Assembly (NCBI GenBank): GCA_015680685.1
Contig: MNCI01015029.1
Span: 852,426-896,125, forward strand
Direction: 5' to 3'
Source of the DNA: Gnetum montanum
Taxonomy: Eukaryota; Streptophyta; Gnetopsida; Gnetales; Gnetaceae
Length of the DNA stretch: 43,700 nucleotides
The notes under the pieces are model-generated. The model saw only the letters and a list, made by a program, of their open reading frames with translations. It was not told the origin of the DNA and made no database searches. Shown here in pieces: positions 1-11,439 of the stretch; position 1 is the first letter of the stretch, and every line of letters begins with the position of its first letter. The translations under genes were made by a program, and so were the position numbers.

Positions 1-52
1 CAAGGGACTACTAGTCAACACATAACAAATCAAGCCTTTCTAAGAACCTAGG

Positions 53-175
53 ATGGCTAGTGACCATAACACCTTAATAGATGGACAGAACACTCAATTT
101 TTTGAATCTTCTTCTTCCAACTCAGATGTGGGGAATATGGTCATTCATGCTAAAATAATCAAAGTGGCTCCTTAG
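53..175 (+). pseudogene. residual gag start, 40 codons
   Basis: This short open frame begins MASDHN, comparable to MASSHK at the start of the gag-protease ORF at 31,642, and each sits a short distance downstream of the primer-site remnant. It runs only 40 codons with a serine-rich middle and stops at TAG 173-175. The noncoding segment shared with the other element starts right after the stop, and in the other element that segment follows the gag-protease stop. The simplest reading is that nearly all of gag-protease was removed, leaving the start codon region joined to the 3' region. The similarity is short, so this is inference. Confidence 0.4.
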
Positions 176-2038
176 TTTTTCACTTTTTCTATTTTTCACA
201 GTTTTTGTTTTACACCATTTTAGTATGTTTTCTCTTTTTTAAATATTTATGATTTTTTCTATATTTTACTTTATTTGGTTTCGATTTTTATTATGATTTT
301 ATTTTCTTGCTTTCTTACCACCAGGAATTCATTGAACTATAGTTGTCAATTGATGATGGTTTATACTTTATAATGTTATTTAATTGAAAATGTTTGGATT
401 CTATCTTTGAATTATGATGTTGATAACTAAGACATGGTTTCTTTTCAAGATAATAGGTAGTGAGTCCATGTCATCCACCGATCCAGATAACTCTATGGTG
501 CTTCTTTACTTTGGAAATATGAAGATATTAAACTTATAATGAATTAGTAGCTTTTGTACTTTCCAAACTTAGGATAAATTAAGTGGATTGATAAGGGTGT
601 GACTTCAAATGGATTTCTCACTTTTGTACCTAGTTACCCTCTAAGTTACATGGGTGTTTTCATGGACTTCACACCATTCCATTATCGACCAATCATAGGA
701 AGTAAATTTTTTGCATGATGTGGTTCCCATTTGATAGAAATAAATAATAAGCATGGGAATTCAAAGCACATCCATTAGACATAATAACATGCTACAAGCA
801 CTACTTATGGGGTTGGAAAGACATGCTACCCATGCTTGAAGGTACCCCTCTAACTAAGGCCCTCCTCCTTTCTAGCTTCTCCTTTCTTTTTCTTCTTTAT
901 AAATGTGGGTGGTCTATGGAGATGTTCTTGTTGCTTGGAGGGTGGAATGGTCTCATGTATTAATGCAAAGTCATTGGACGTGTATGGTCTTAATTTGGAC
1001 TAAGAAAGGAAGTTCTCAAGTCATAATTAATCATATTTCTCATAAGGAGCTTCTTAACCATAATAAGGAACCCCATTCCACACTCTCATTCATCTATGCT
1101 TTCCACCAAGCACCTCATTACCTTTTCTTATGTTGTTTCAATGTCTTTGTTTGATACGGTCAAAGTTCATTAATGGTTTCTTTAGTGACGTGATCCTTAA
1201 CTAACCGCAACCATTAATTATCCATGGGGTCCTCAAACTCCTTGGTTTGAGGGCATGCAAGGGCATCAATGGTAGGGGCTTTCTATGGAGAGGATCCACT
1301 TGCATACTCCTTGGTTGGGCTAGTTAAGTTCCTCATTCCTTAGACATTTCCACTTTCAAATCTTTCACATTCCATGTTGATTACATCTAGTTTTGTACTT
1401 GTTAAATAGTATTCTCCTAATTAAATCTCCTTTTTAATGCATATTTTAGCCTTCTTCAAGGATTCCATCATGGTCTAGGCTTTTCTAGCTTCCTTTGGAC
1501 TCCAATTTTATGCAAAAACTCTTTGTTTTTCCTTAGTTTTTAAATTGCAAAATGTTTATCATTAGCTACCTCAACATAATCCCATCAATGTGATCACATT
1601 GACCTAGTATATAATCTACCTATAAATAATGCAACATTTAGCACATTTTGTCTCAAATGCATAAGGAGTTTTTGCCATTTCTAAAGCTAATAACTCACAA
1701 AATGCTTGTCCAATTAACCCCATTCTTTTATCCTACAACTACCAGAGGTGGGCTCTATGTCGTGGGGGCCACGAACGTTAGGGATTGGATGGAAAATTTT
1801 TCAAACTTTTTCTAACTTCCAAAAGGCTTTAACTAATAAAATAATATTAAAATCACTAATTCATAAGAGTTAAACCTTTTCAACAAACTTTGGTGGTCAT
1901 CTAAGTAAAATAATATTAAAATAATCAATCTACTATAATCACAACATAGCCAAAGTGTAACTAACTCAAAGAGAAAAGGTATCCAAGTACTTCATGTTAC
2001 ACATCAAACTCTAATCTTTGGTCATGTTGTGATTATAG
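176..2038 (+). other. noncoding 3' internal region of the Gypsy-type family
   Basis: There is no coding potential here; the 83-codon frame at 903-1,154 is a chance opening. Matching blocks with 34,985-36,457 appear in the same order: a tttttgttttacacc block, a gatggtttatacttt block, tgtgacttcaa, atggtgtggttctcatg-like sequence, the ctctaactaaggccct block, a ctaactt/ttcctta block, and a gtcgtgggggccacgaa block that matches a polypurine-like motif at 36,237. The segment ends in an AG that aligns with the AG at 36,457. Confidence 0.6.
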
Positions 2039-4860
2039 GTGGTACCAAGACCTAAATGAGGAGGGGAGGTGGAACCATTTCAATTGAGGGAGAACTGGCC
2101 AAGAATTGGAAGAGGAAAATAGCTGGAGTAGCCCCAAGAACAAGTAGCAGAAACCCATGCAACAAGACCTCTTCGAGAGGTGCCTAAAGTGGAATTTGTC
2201 TAACAGATTCTCATGGTTAAAATAGTGGAATTGCATAGAGATGAGGCACTAGAACCAAGACCAAACCTGAAGGTCACATTGATTAATGCCTGTCTAAGGT
2301 AAATTAAGTCTAAGGAGGTCAAAGGTTTAGTTCTCCAAGAACTTAACTTTGGATCCTTCTTAGACATGGCATCGAAAGAAGTCAAAATGTAATTGTATAT
2401 TTCTTCCATGTGGTTGATCCTTACTTCCAGTAGGGAATGGTACCTAGGGAAAGCTTACCTCTTTTGGAATAATAGGTAGGTAAATGCCACCATGAAAATC
2501 AAGGACATCAATATGTCCTATTTAGTGGAGGACATCTCATAGGCCCTTAGGTTGCTAGACACTGGGGCAACCTTAGCAGAAATCTTAACTTAAGCAACCT
2601 TAGCAGAAATCTTAACTTAAGCATAAATAGAGTTGACCGCAAGGAATATGGCATACTTACAAAGGTAGAAGGAGCATACTTTAAAATTTTAGCCTACCAC
2701 ATCAATCCAATAGTGAGGATGAGTAAGGTGATAACCTTTTTTGCCCATGCATGTGTCGCTCTAAGTAGTAAATTGGCAGTCAGTCTCGCACAATTGATCT
2801 ACTTAGAGATTCAAAAGTGCTTTAACAAGAATGAGCATGGGAGAAATACACTCCCCTTTCTATGATTGATTCAAAAATTATGCAAAAGAGGAGGAACAAC
2901 CAACTATTTTAACAACACACTTCATCATGCTTCTATTACCTCTTAGGAAGAGATGATGACGGATAAGGTACCTGCCAAGATGCAAGAAGAGGATTAATAA
3001 CCACCATCACCCACTCATGAAGAAATAGCTCTAGACACTTATGCTACCATTAGGTGCATGCAAAAGCTCTATGAACAACTTCTGCAACAACATTAGGCTG
3101 GATCGAGTGGTGAGCCCTTTGTCTAGTAACCAGTATTGAGCCATCTAAATGAGGTCACTTATATAATCACTTAGTTGGAGGATACAATTCCAATGTTTTA
3201 TGCCTAAAAAATGTAGGTGCATGCAAGATTAAATCCTAGTGCTCAAGTGGTAACAATGTCTCTTCTAGGATGACAACAATTTCTAGAGATCTCTCATAAT
3301 GCCACTACCTTCTTAGTGCATTTGGAGGAAAGCAAGGGGGGCAACTATCTTAATGATATAGCACTAACAAAAAGAAATAGTGGCTGAGGTGGTGTCTGAT
3401 AGAGTTGGTAAAGCGTTGAATGCTCCTACAACTATGATTCTTGATATTGCTGCAGTTAAGGATGTGCAAACATCTGCATGAGCAAGTGGAAGGTTTAGTA
3501 TATCCTAGCACAAAGAATTGTTGAATTGACTGGTCAGAGCTGAGCAACCACTTCCAAAGGTCTTTGACCTTTTATATAACATCATAGCAACCTAGTTAAT
3601 GCCTATGGATACTAGGAACAAGTACAACATCACTAATTACCAACTTGAAATGGCCATAGCTAAAACTTGACACTTGGCTACTGAAGTTGTGGAATTAAGA
3701 GCCCACTTAGCTGATCCTACTATTCTCAAATAGGCCATAACTAGAGATGAAGCTTTTTATCAACTTCAAGAAAAACTCAAAATGGCCAAGAATGCTAATA
3801 TGAATGTGATCATAGAAGCCATGACCTATAACACTAGAAAGGACATCTCAGAGACTCACAAGGAGAATGCAATTTTAACCAAGGACAACCATCACTTGCA
3901 AAGTGTTGAAGCTCAAAAGGACTAGATGGTTGAATTTCTAAGATAATAGTAGGAGCATCTTGGCAAAGTAACCATGGACTTAAGGAGGTTATCTATAAAA
4001 AATAGAAATCTCTCAACGAAGGAAGTTTGAGCATTCACCAAAAATCAAAAATTGAGATTGCCACTTGGAAGAATAAGGCCCTCAAGTTCAAAAGGGTCAA
4101 AAACCACTACAGAAACTAGGTTGGGCTTTTTTAAGAGGTCAATGAGAAAGAGATATAGCTAATGAAGGAAAAGATAAATGAAGCCCTCTAACAGCTCCAA
4201 CGAAAAGGCAACATGTGGTAGGCCATCTTGGTTAGACAAAATGCATATAACAAGGTAAAAGTTCACCTCAAGGAGTTGTAAATTGAGGAGATGACAATGT
4301 ACATGAAGTTATTCAACCTCAATTATGAAAACCTAGCAATGCTGACTATTGCACAATTAAGGTAAGTGGCTGGCTCTTACATGTTATATAAGATTAAGTT
4401 CAAGCATCATAAGGAAATAAAATAAAAGTTGGAAACTACAAATGCTAAGCTCAAAGTTCTTAGAGCATGATTCACAGATCAATAATGAGTGGCTAAGAAC
4501 CTAGCTAAGAGAATGAATAACCACTAGGAGCTACAAAGCACTATCAAAGTATTCAACATTGAATGCAAATAATTCATTACCTAGTTTGTTAATGTGAAGG
4601 AGTTGTTTCCTACAATGCCATGTCCATGGGATGTTCCTATACAATTCCACATTAGTGATAGTACATGGACCATGTATGATCCCTAGAGTAAGGTAGAGAA
4701 GATGAAAACATTGTTGAATGCATTTCGTCTTCCACTAGTAGTCATAGCTACATTAGGATAGCCATAATTACAATAGCCTCAACTACAACTGTCACATGTA
4801 CTAGAGGTAGGACAAGGTCCTTTGGCACCTCAAGAGCCTCCACCTCCTAGGATCATTTGA
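2039..4860 (+). pseudogene. env-position ORF (ORF3) relic, about 940 codons, coiled-coil rich
   Basis: Coding continuity is clear if internal stops and three frameshifts are tolerated: one frame from 2,039 to about 2,740, a second from about 2,745 to 3,360, back to the first until about 3,990, then the second to TGA 4,858-4,860. In the second block an LPFL-LIQKLCKRGG stretch near 2,850-2,900 resembles the conserved tail of the env-like ORF that follows pol in Athila elements. From 3,590 onward the protein is rich in Lys, Glu, Leu and Gln and looks like a long coiled coil; the C-terminus is Pro/Gln-rich. Nearly every internal stop sits where a Gln, Arg or Trp codon would become a stop by one transition. 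I do not recognise a catalytic domain; the 'env-like' label rests on position and one motif. Confidence 0.5.
2567..2620 (+). repeat. exact 27-bp in-frame tandem duplication
   Basis: The 27-bp unit starting gcaaccttagcag is present twice without a mismatch (2,567-2,593 and 2,594-2,620). It adds nine codons and leaves the frame of the surrounding ORF relic unchanged. Confidence 0.9.
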
Positions 4861-4985
4861 TTTTCTTCTTGTCTTTAGCTACAAGAGGGGTTTAGCTATT
4901 AAATTTTGTAATGGTGTTCAATTTTATATTCATGAACATTAACTTTTGTAAAACTTGTAAATCCATACAGTTGGGCACTTAGCAT

Positions 4986-5506
4986 CAATTTGCTTCTTCA
5001 AATTGGCTGGAACAAGATACCATTAAGGTTAAACTATGTAGGAGGCTTGAAAGACCTTTTCTTAAATTTAACCACAAGAAAGGCTAGGAGAAAGGCTGTG
5101 GTAGCATCCAAGTGAGAAAGGAGGTGGTTATTGTCCACTTATAGAAGCTTGAGGATTAGACCAACCAATTAACTTGAACCATCCAATCTTATTGCAAGTG
5201 CCTTCATGAGGAGATGTAGAACTTAGATTTAGAGAATTACCAAAGCAAATGGATCAATGAATAGTTTTCTATTCCACATCCCATATTTCCCTTTTATGTT
5301 TTCCTTCAGTCTATGTTTAGTTTTATGTTATAATGAAATGTTGATTATTACTATTTTAGTTTGATGCATGTATTTCATTTTAATATCTCTACTTATTTTA
5401 CTCTACAATTTAAATTAAAATTATTAGTCATGTTTTTTCTTCCACTCAAGACTATTCCTAGGCTAGCTGTGCCCGTAAGCAAGGTGCCCTAGGCAACAAC
5501 CTTGCA
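4986..5506 (+). repeat. probable 3' LTR of the relic
   Basis: Just upstream, 4,905-4,970 resembles 36,655-36,750, the sequence before the 3' LTR of the gag-protease element. The far end carries a CCTAGG-rich block (5,456-5,506) ending in CA that is shared, in inverted orientation, with 17,322-17,370. The upstream border is only estimated, no clean polypurine tract is left, and the matching 5' LTR would lie outside the window. It does not look like the LTR at 30,540, so the family link is through the internal region only. Confidence 0.35.
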
Positions 5507-5689
5507 AAATTATGCTCCTTTTGGATGTCGTGTGTTAGTTTGCCTCCTGGCCTAAATTTTTGAATCAATAGTAATTGCACTCAATGACAAAGAAAATGAT
5601 ATTTAATTTTAATATATTTAGTTTTTCCATGAAAAATATAATTTTTATATATAGAAGAAACATTATTAATAGAGTAAATAGTGATGGGA

Positions 5690-6240
5690 TTAGAAAATAC
5701 AATACCAAACAGCTTTATTACTTTTTGCATCTATAAAATCTTTGTAGTAGTGAGAAGTAGTTACATATTTAGCTTTTGCTAACGATAATGTGATAAAGGT
5801 CTACTTTTTGTTCAACTAAGATATCAAGTTTTTTCCAAGAAAGTGGTAATTCCCATTGGTAGATCTTTGATCATCTCTATTACTAGCCAAATCCACATGT
5901 GTGTAAGCTTGTAGCTCAAATGTTTGCTTCTTAAATACTACATCCTATGATTTCCATTGCCCTTCAAATTGCATAAAATTCTATTAGCTGCTACAAAATG
6001 TGATTCTTTTGAATCTACCTAGAATTCAAAAATTAAGCCCACTACATAAGCTATGTATACTCTATTTATTGCTGCATAGTGAAGGCTTCTCATAATGAAT
6101 CTCTAAAGAGTAATCTCAGCCTTCTTTTTTTCCTTGTCCTGGAAAAGGTGTACATTTGTACTCTAGGAAGTAGCACAAAATTTAGGTTGATTCATGTAAA
6201 ATAATTTGAGCATTCACCAAATCTACTTTTTTTGAAAGAT
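5690..6240 (-). pseudogene. Copia pol fragment (end of RT plus RNase H)
   Basis: Read on the minus strand, pieces in several frames give the end of a Copia reverse transcriptase and its RNase H: an RSLHYAAINRVYIAY-like stretch (family pattern GSLxYxxxTRPDIxY), then HFVAANRILCNLKG (pattern HxxAAKRILRYLKGT), then a frame reading TNGNYHFLGKNLIS and a SLAKAKYV stretch matching the STTEAEY block. There are several stops and frame changes. No LTRs could be assigned. It is unrelated in position to the larger Copia at 10,086 and lies on the other strand. Confidence 0.75.
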
Positions 6241-7554
6241 AAAAGTGTCCATTTTTACTTATTGTATATGCAAATCTAGAAAAACACATCAGCACATGAT
6301 GACTTGTGGCTCACTGATGGTGGTAGGTAAACCTTTTCAAGAAACCCAAGATCATTTGAAAACTCCAAATAACAATTTACAAGCTTTCAAATTTGATCAA
6401 AAAATTTGAAATTTTCAACACAACTCATGGTTAAGGCATGGTAAACACCATGACCTGTGGTGAACTTAACATAACCTATGGTATCTCATTTTTTAAAAGA
6501 ATATGTTGACTATTACTCACAATCTAACAATTTTTTTATTTTTTGATTGATTTTTAACTCTAGAAAAAGACTAAGATGAATTCTTTCACTTCCATATTTC
6601 AAAAATCCTAACAACATCAAGTGTTAATTTTTTATGTTTTGGATGTCTTAAAGCTATAGAACTAGCTTTAGTCAATCATAGGGGAATGATGAGGCATCTA
6701 CTAAAAATTTTATATCTCCATGTAAGCTTGAACGCATTAAACTCTTTGTGTGCACTTAAACTTGTAGTTTATGCTCATTTTACAATGTGTGGTACATCAT
6801 TGGTATTAATGTAGCTAGTACATGGATGAACCACTTCTATTACAAGTCTAAAAACTATAAATACACAAAGTAGAGAGTCCTGAAGTTTCATTTCACAATT
6901 TTCCTTGTATTTTCTTAGGTGAAGTGTTTTTCCTTCCTTGGGTAACTATGCATTTTGTTGAGTTTTTTTTAATGTATTTTAAGTCATTCCTTCACTATTC
7001 TATGTAACTCTAACCAAGTGCTAGCATGCTTTTATAGCCTAGAATTATTTAGTTGATAAAGAGTTGAGTATTTGCATAGTGAATAAAGCTTATGATTTTT
7101 TCTTTTTCTTTCCAATATTTTTCTACAATTAGTATTTAAAATAGCAAAAATACAAGCTCAATGATTTATCAATAATTAAATAATGATGTATTAATAATTA
7201 AATAATTTTAAAAATTTATTATTAATTAGTTAATTGTGTGGTGTTGTGGTGATTCATCCTTACCTTAAGAGGTTAGATTTGTATAACACAATGTTGGGTC
7301 ATTAAGAATGCAATTAAGAACCTATTTGTATGTTTTCCAAGTGTGTAGAGTTCCACCTATCTCTTCGAAGATTATGATGCACTTGTGTATGAGATTAGCA
7401 TTGTACCTATCTATGGAGGATTCAATGTAATCATGCATTTAATTGATAGAAAGCCATAAGGCTTAAGGCCTATTCTCGAATTTTAAATGTATTACACAAA
7501 AAATGAAGCACTCCACTTTTGAAAGATGTCTGTCATGCAAAACATGAAATGCTC
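6241..7554. other. unassigned AT-rich region, possibly an old LTR
   Basis: I see no coding signal. A TATAAATA box (6,856-6,863, plus strand) is followed by pyrimidine-rich sequence, as in the promoter half of an LTR, and 6,300-6,480 has short inverted blocks around ctgtggtgaac/ctcactgatgg of the kind found in LTR U3 regions. No paired copy, target duplication or primer site was found. Confidence 0.3.
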
Positions 7555-8165
7555 ACCCTAAAAACATTTTAGATACTACTCTCCCCTTAAAAACATTACT
7601 TTTTTCTAGCTCCTGTAACCACCTCCTCCTCTTCCCTTCAACCTATGCCCCCAAAATCTATATCTTACCACTCTTCATACATTACTTTTTGTTAGCACTC
7701 CCACCTTCCCCTACCAACAAAACACTACTTTTTTCTAACTACTATAGCCTTCTCTCCCTCCTTCCCCACTGAAAACCTTTTAGACACTACTTTTTATTAT
7801 TGCATTATATTACTAGCCCCAAGTTATCTTGGCCTTTCATGCCTTTTGATGGAACTTTGCAAACTTCTATTTTCAGGTAAGTGTGTTGAGATGAGATACT
7901 TAATAAGCCTTCAAAAACTAGTGAAATAGGATCCTCTTTCTAATTTCTATAACCCTATTTCCATCCTTTCACCCTAAAAACCTTTTAGACACTACTTTTT
8001 TATTGAGTTATCTTGCCTTTTCATGGAACTTTGCAATCTTCTATTTTTCCTTAAAAATTGCAATACCTTGGGAATGAGAATGCACTTTCAATATTTTCAG
8101 GTAAATAGGTTGAGATGAGACAATAAGCCTTCAAAACTAGTTAAACAAGACCCTCTTTCTATAGT
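7555..8165. repeat. imperfect tandem repeat, about 200-bp units
   Basis: Two clear units start with aaaccttttagacactac at 7,771 and 7,976. Both continue through tggaactttgcaa, a ttttcaggtaa block, ggttgagatgaga-like sequence, aagccttcaaaa and a ccctctttct end. Shorter partial copies of the first block lie at about 7,558, 7,598, 7,680 and 7,720. The second full unit has an internal insertion of about 45 bp. No protein coding is visible. Confidence 0.7.
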
Positions 8166-8269
8166 TATAGTTGGGTAGAATGATATTTTTTGATGTAGTC
8201 CATTCTCCATAAATGTAGAGCCCTTCTCCATAAATATATCCTTAAGTTTTTCAAAATACATATATTTTA

Positions 8270-9200
8270 TTTGATGGAGGAATGCCTTGACTATTCTAAA
8301 GATATCTCCATCAAAAAATTAGAGCATTGTTGTCTGTTAGTTATGTTCAGAATTCTTAGATTTTTCATCTATAATATTATGTCCATGGAATCTTTAGTCA
8401 AGCCACCACATTTAGACAATTTTAACTCTACTAAGCTTCTCAAATTTGCAAAACCCTATGGCAAAGCTTTTACCTTAATGTTTTCACATGTTAAATTTTG
8501 TAAGTTAGTTAGCATACCTATACTTTTAGGTAGAGTCCTAAGCTCCACTCAAATAAAAATAATTACTCCAACTTAGCTAGCATGCACATGTTTTCTTGTA
8601 GACTATTTATCTTAGGGTAATATCCTAATGCCAATTTTTGTAATGTTGTTAACATACTTATGTCTTGGGGAAGATTCTTTGGACTAGGGTAGTTGTAGAG
8701 TTCTAATGTTTTCAATTTGGATAACAACTTGTGTTTTCGGGAAAGTTTTCCATTGCTCAAAAACCTTAGAGCAATTTCGTAACTCCAACTTCTCTAGATT
8801 GACTAGACAATAACAAAACTAAGGTGTGAAGTCTATCATGCCACTTGCTCTTAATAGACATAAATTTATCAGATGTTGGAAGGTTGGAGGAACAACTCTT
8901 ACCAGGGGACAATAATAAGAAAAATCCAATGTATGTAGCTTAGTCAACAAATTAATTTCATCCAGTACTATTCAACTCTATACAATGATATAATTGTAGT
9001 TTCCTTAAATTCATTGCATATAGGCATAGCTGACCTAACAACTTGGTGAGATAAAAGATTTTTCAAGTTATCAAAATCACCTTCCAGTGTCCTCAATGAC
9101 TTGTGTAGTAGTGAAAGTGTCTTTAGGGATGAGGTAGATGTAAAGCATAGATTGAGAAATCTATGATTAATTGCAAAGTAACATTGAAGGCAATTCAAAA
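8270..9200 (-). pseudogene. NLR pseudogene, distal leucine-rich repeats
   Basis: On the minus strand this reads as plant LRRs: a SLRTLEGDFDNLKNL-like repeat near 9,060-9,110, an open piece at 8,760-8,563 with LKTLELYNYPSPKNLP and LTTLQKLALGYYPKI, and, after a frame change, LRTLPKSIGMLTNLQNL and FANLRSLVELKLSKCGG down to about 8,390. The LxxLxxLxLxxC/NxLxxLP spacing is typical of the C-terminal domain of NB-ARC resistance proteins. Several frameshifts and stops break it. It continues the LRR block at 9,540-9,990; the intervening AT-rich 340 bp may be an intron or a decayed insertion. Confidence 0.75.
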
Positions 9201-9539
9201 TAGGATGGGATATTTGATCTATTGAATAGTACTATATTTTTATTTATTTTTAATTTTAATATATTGTATAATCCTAATTTTGTTGACATTTTAAAATTAA
9301 AATTTCTATATTTGATTTTCCACTCTAACTAAGCTCTTAGATGAAAAAAGAAGAAGAAAATGACCTTACAAACATGAGTGCATATAAGTGCTCCGTTTTG
9401 TAAATATTGATGATTTTAATCTAATTTTTGAATCAATTTTTTTGGATTTTCATGACATAATTTATAAAAAAAGATTACCAATTTACCAATACGATCAAAT
9501 TTTTCAAACTATGACGAAATCTTAAAAGGTACCACTACA

Positions 9540-9990
9540 TCTGCATCATCTTCTCTTAATCTCCACAAATAATAGTCCTCAAGAGAATTCAAATTGGTCA
9601 AATATTTTGAAACCTTATGTTATAAAACTGATAGATTTTCAGAAATTTTAAGTGTTATGGCATGTTTGTTCTATCCAACAAACCCTTTAAGTTCAGGCAC
9701 CAAGAAATGCCTAGCATCTTCAAGGAGATGAGACTTCTCAAATCACTGGGAAAATTGACAAGATATAAATAATTACAGATACTTAGGATTGTTAAGCATC
9801 TTGATGAACATATGCTGGATGGAAGTTCTATTAAGCTACGACAATATTTTAAACTTAAATTGGCAAGATTTGTAAAGTCGTCTTAACTTGTGAATAGCAA
9901 TGTGGAAGCCTTCATGCTTAGCACTCGAAGTTCAAAAAACATGGCTTCACATCTATTTCTTGTTGTTACATATGAGTAATGATAGAGGCA
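9540..9990 (-). pseudogene. NLR pseudogene, proximal leucine-rich repeats
   Basis: The minus strand gives a readable LRR run: FFELRVLSMKAST, then DDFTNLANLSLKYCRSLIEL followed by PSSIC, LTILSICNYLYLVNFPSDL and LRSLISLKMLGISWCLNLKGL. This is the classic 24-residue LRR pattern of plant NLR proteins, where 'C-SLIELPSSIC' is a frequent consensus. It ends 90 bp from the Copia element, whose other side carries the NB-ARC exon on the same strand, so both belong to one interrupted gene. Confidence 0.8.
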
Positions 9991-10085
9991 AAGGATTCAT
10001 AAACAATCATGCAGAAAATATAGACCTTCACAATCTACTTCTCTGTTAAATCCATATGACACATACTTTTTGATTCCCTTGATGG

Positions 10086-10554
10086 TGTGAGTGAAGTAAA
10101 GGCAAATGCCCTTTCCATAAGCTTAGATATTGTCAGCTCATCATTTTTTTTGTAATTATATGGTACAATAGTTATGTTGTAATAAACTACAGTGTTGAGT
10201 ATTTAATTGCACATAGATAAAATATAGTTAATGTAAAGCTATTATTCATCTCCTTCATTTTATCATTGTTAATATCTAGTTTACATCCAATTAACACTAC
10301 CTACGGATGTCCATCCTATGCTATAAATATGATTATAAGGAATTTGTAAAGGTAGTGTGTTTGGCTTTTATCCATATGTTTTCTTCTTTTTCATTCTCTA
10401 TTGTTCATTGTGTTTCAAAAACTCTCTCTAAGTTAACATAAAGATCTAGGAGCTTGTTTCTTGCAAGAGTTTTTCTTGTTTTCCCCTAGGATATATTATA
10501 GTGTTTTTTGTTTACTTATTTTTTATTGTTATCATGAATGATCTAAAAATCAGA
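10086..10554 (+). repeat. Copia 5' LTR
   Basis: 469 bp, starting TGTGAGTGAAG and ending ATCAGA where the ancestor was probably ATCACA. It aligns along its whole length with 14,731-15,208. A TATAAATA promoter box lies at 10,322-10,329. Confidence 0.9.
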
Positions 10555-10558
10555 ATCA

Positions 10559-10578
10559 ATATTAGAGCTAGGTTCATT
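10559..10578 (+). other. Copia primer binding site (initiator Met tRNA type)
   Basis: The sequence atattagagctaggttc just after the 5' LTR matches the usual plant Copia site TGGTATCAGAGCCAGGTTC apart from transitions, as expected for a decayed copy. Confidence 0.7.
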
Positions 10579-10623
10579 TTTGGTGGTTTTTTCTTCTTTT
10601 GTGATGTTTTTTGATTTCAAGAT

Positions 10624-11430
10624 ATGGAAAACTTAGCAAAAATCAAAATTAAAAAATGCTTTGGTAATGATTATGAAGTTTGGAGAATGTACATGGAGGA
10701 TCTTCTTGTCAACAAAGATCTATGGCAAGTAATTACTTATTCAAAGCCTACTATTATCATAGATTTAGATTGGGAGGCCTTGGATAGAAAGGCATGAAGT
10801 AGAATTTTTTTGTGTCTCTCTCATTTGGTGCTGCTCAATGTTTCTAAAGTTCTAACTTCGAAAGACTTGTGACAAATGAAAATATTTGTACCAAAACAAA
10901 TCTATTGCTAACATATTGTTTCATGGGAGGAATTTACACACACTCAAAATGTCCAAAGGTATGTTAATTACTAGTCATCTAAGTATCTTCAACAATATCA
11001 TGATGCAACTTGAAGTAGTTGGAGATATAATGAAAGAGAAAGATCATTGTATGTATCTTTCAGAGTCTCTTCCTAAGTCTTGGAATACCTTTTTAATGTC
11101 AATGAGTAATTTTTTGTCAACTCTTAATTTTGATAGTATCGGAGCCCAACTCCTCAATGAAGAAAGGAGAATTAAAATATCTACCCCTATCCAAAGTAAT
11201 CTTTTCCTTGCCAAAAACTCCAACTTAAAGTTGAATAAAAGCCCACCATTTAAACATTGTAGATCCTAGAAAACTTCCACAATTCCAACATCCCAAAAAC
11301 GTTTCACAAAACCAAGATGTTGGAATTTTGGAAGGATTGGTCATCTTAAAAAAAATTATAAAGTAACAAAGAAAGTAAAAGATTTTGTAAATAATAAGAA
11401 TAAAAATAAAATTCCTCCTTCACCTTGAGA
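10624..11430 (+). pseudogene. Copia gag relic
   Basis: Starts at ATG 10,624. The first 50 codons read well and contain CFGNDYEVWRMYMEDLL and LW, matching the Copia gag pattern (F-x-G-x-N-Y-x-x-W-x-x-x-M, then LW). Stops follow near 10,796 and 10,868, and a second frame is open at 10,886-11,269. Near 11,314-11,360 a zinc knuckle is recognisable as CWNFGRIGHLKKNY, in which the second and fourth Cys of the CCHC box have become Phe and Tyr. Confidence 0.8.
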
Positions 11431-11439
11431 GGGATATTT

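Larger units (their letters stand above)
1..5506 (+). mobile_element. Gypsy-type LTR element relic lacking gag/pol but keeping an env-position ORF
   Basis: The first bases (aagggactac) resemble the end of the tRNA-Asp primer site seen at 31,502-31,521, and are followed by a short leader and an ATG, so the 5' LTR probably lies just outside the window. The stretch 176-2,038 aligns by eye with the 3' noncoding part (34,985-36,457) of the gag-protease element further right; for example the same ctctaactaaggccct block occurs at 848 and 35,606. A long broken ORF follows (2,039-4,860), then a probable 3' LTR. No protease, reverse transcriptase or integrase motif is visible. I infer a deletion derivative of an Athila/Tat-like Gypsy family. 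The right boundary is approximate. Confidence 0.6.

Noticed and set aside
2039-4860. Possible non-standard genetic code, because TAG and TAA stand where Gln is expected
   Set aside because: CAG and CAA are used for Gln in the same frame, TGA also occurs in place of Arg, frameshifts are present, and everything else in the window is plant repeat DNA. Decay by transitions explains it better.
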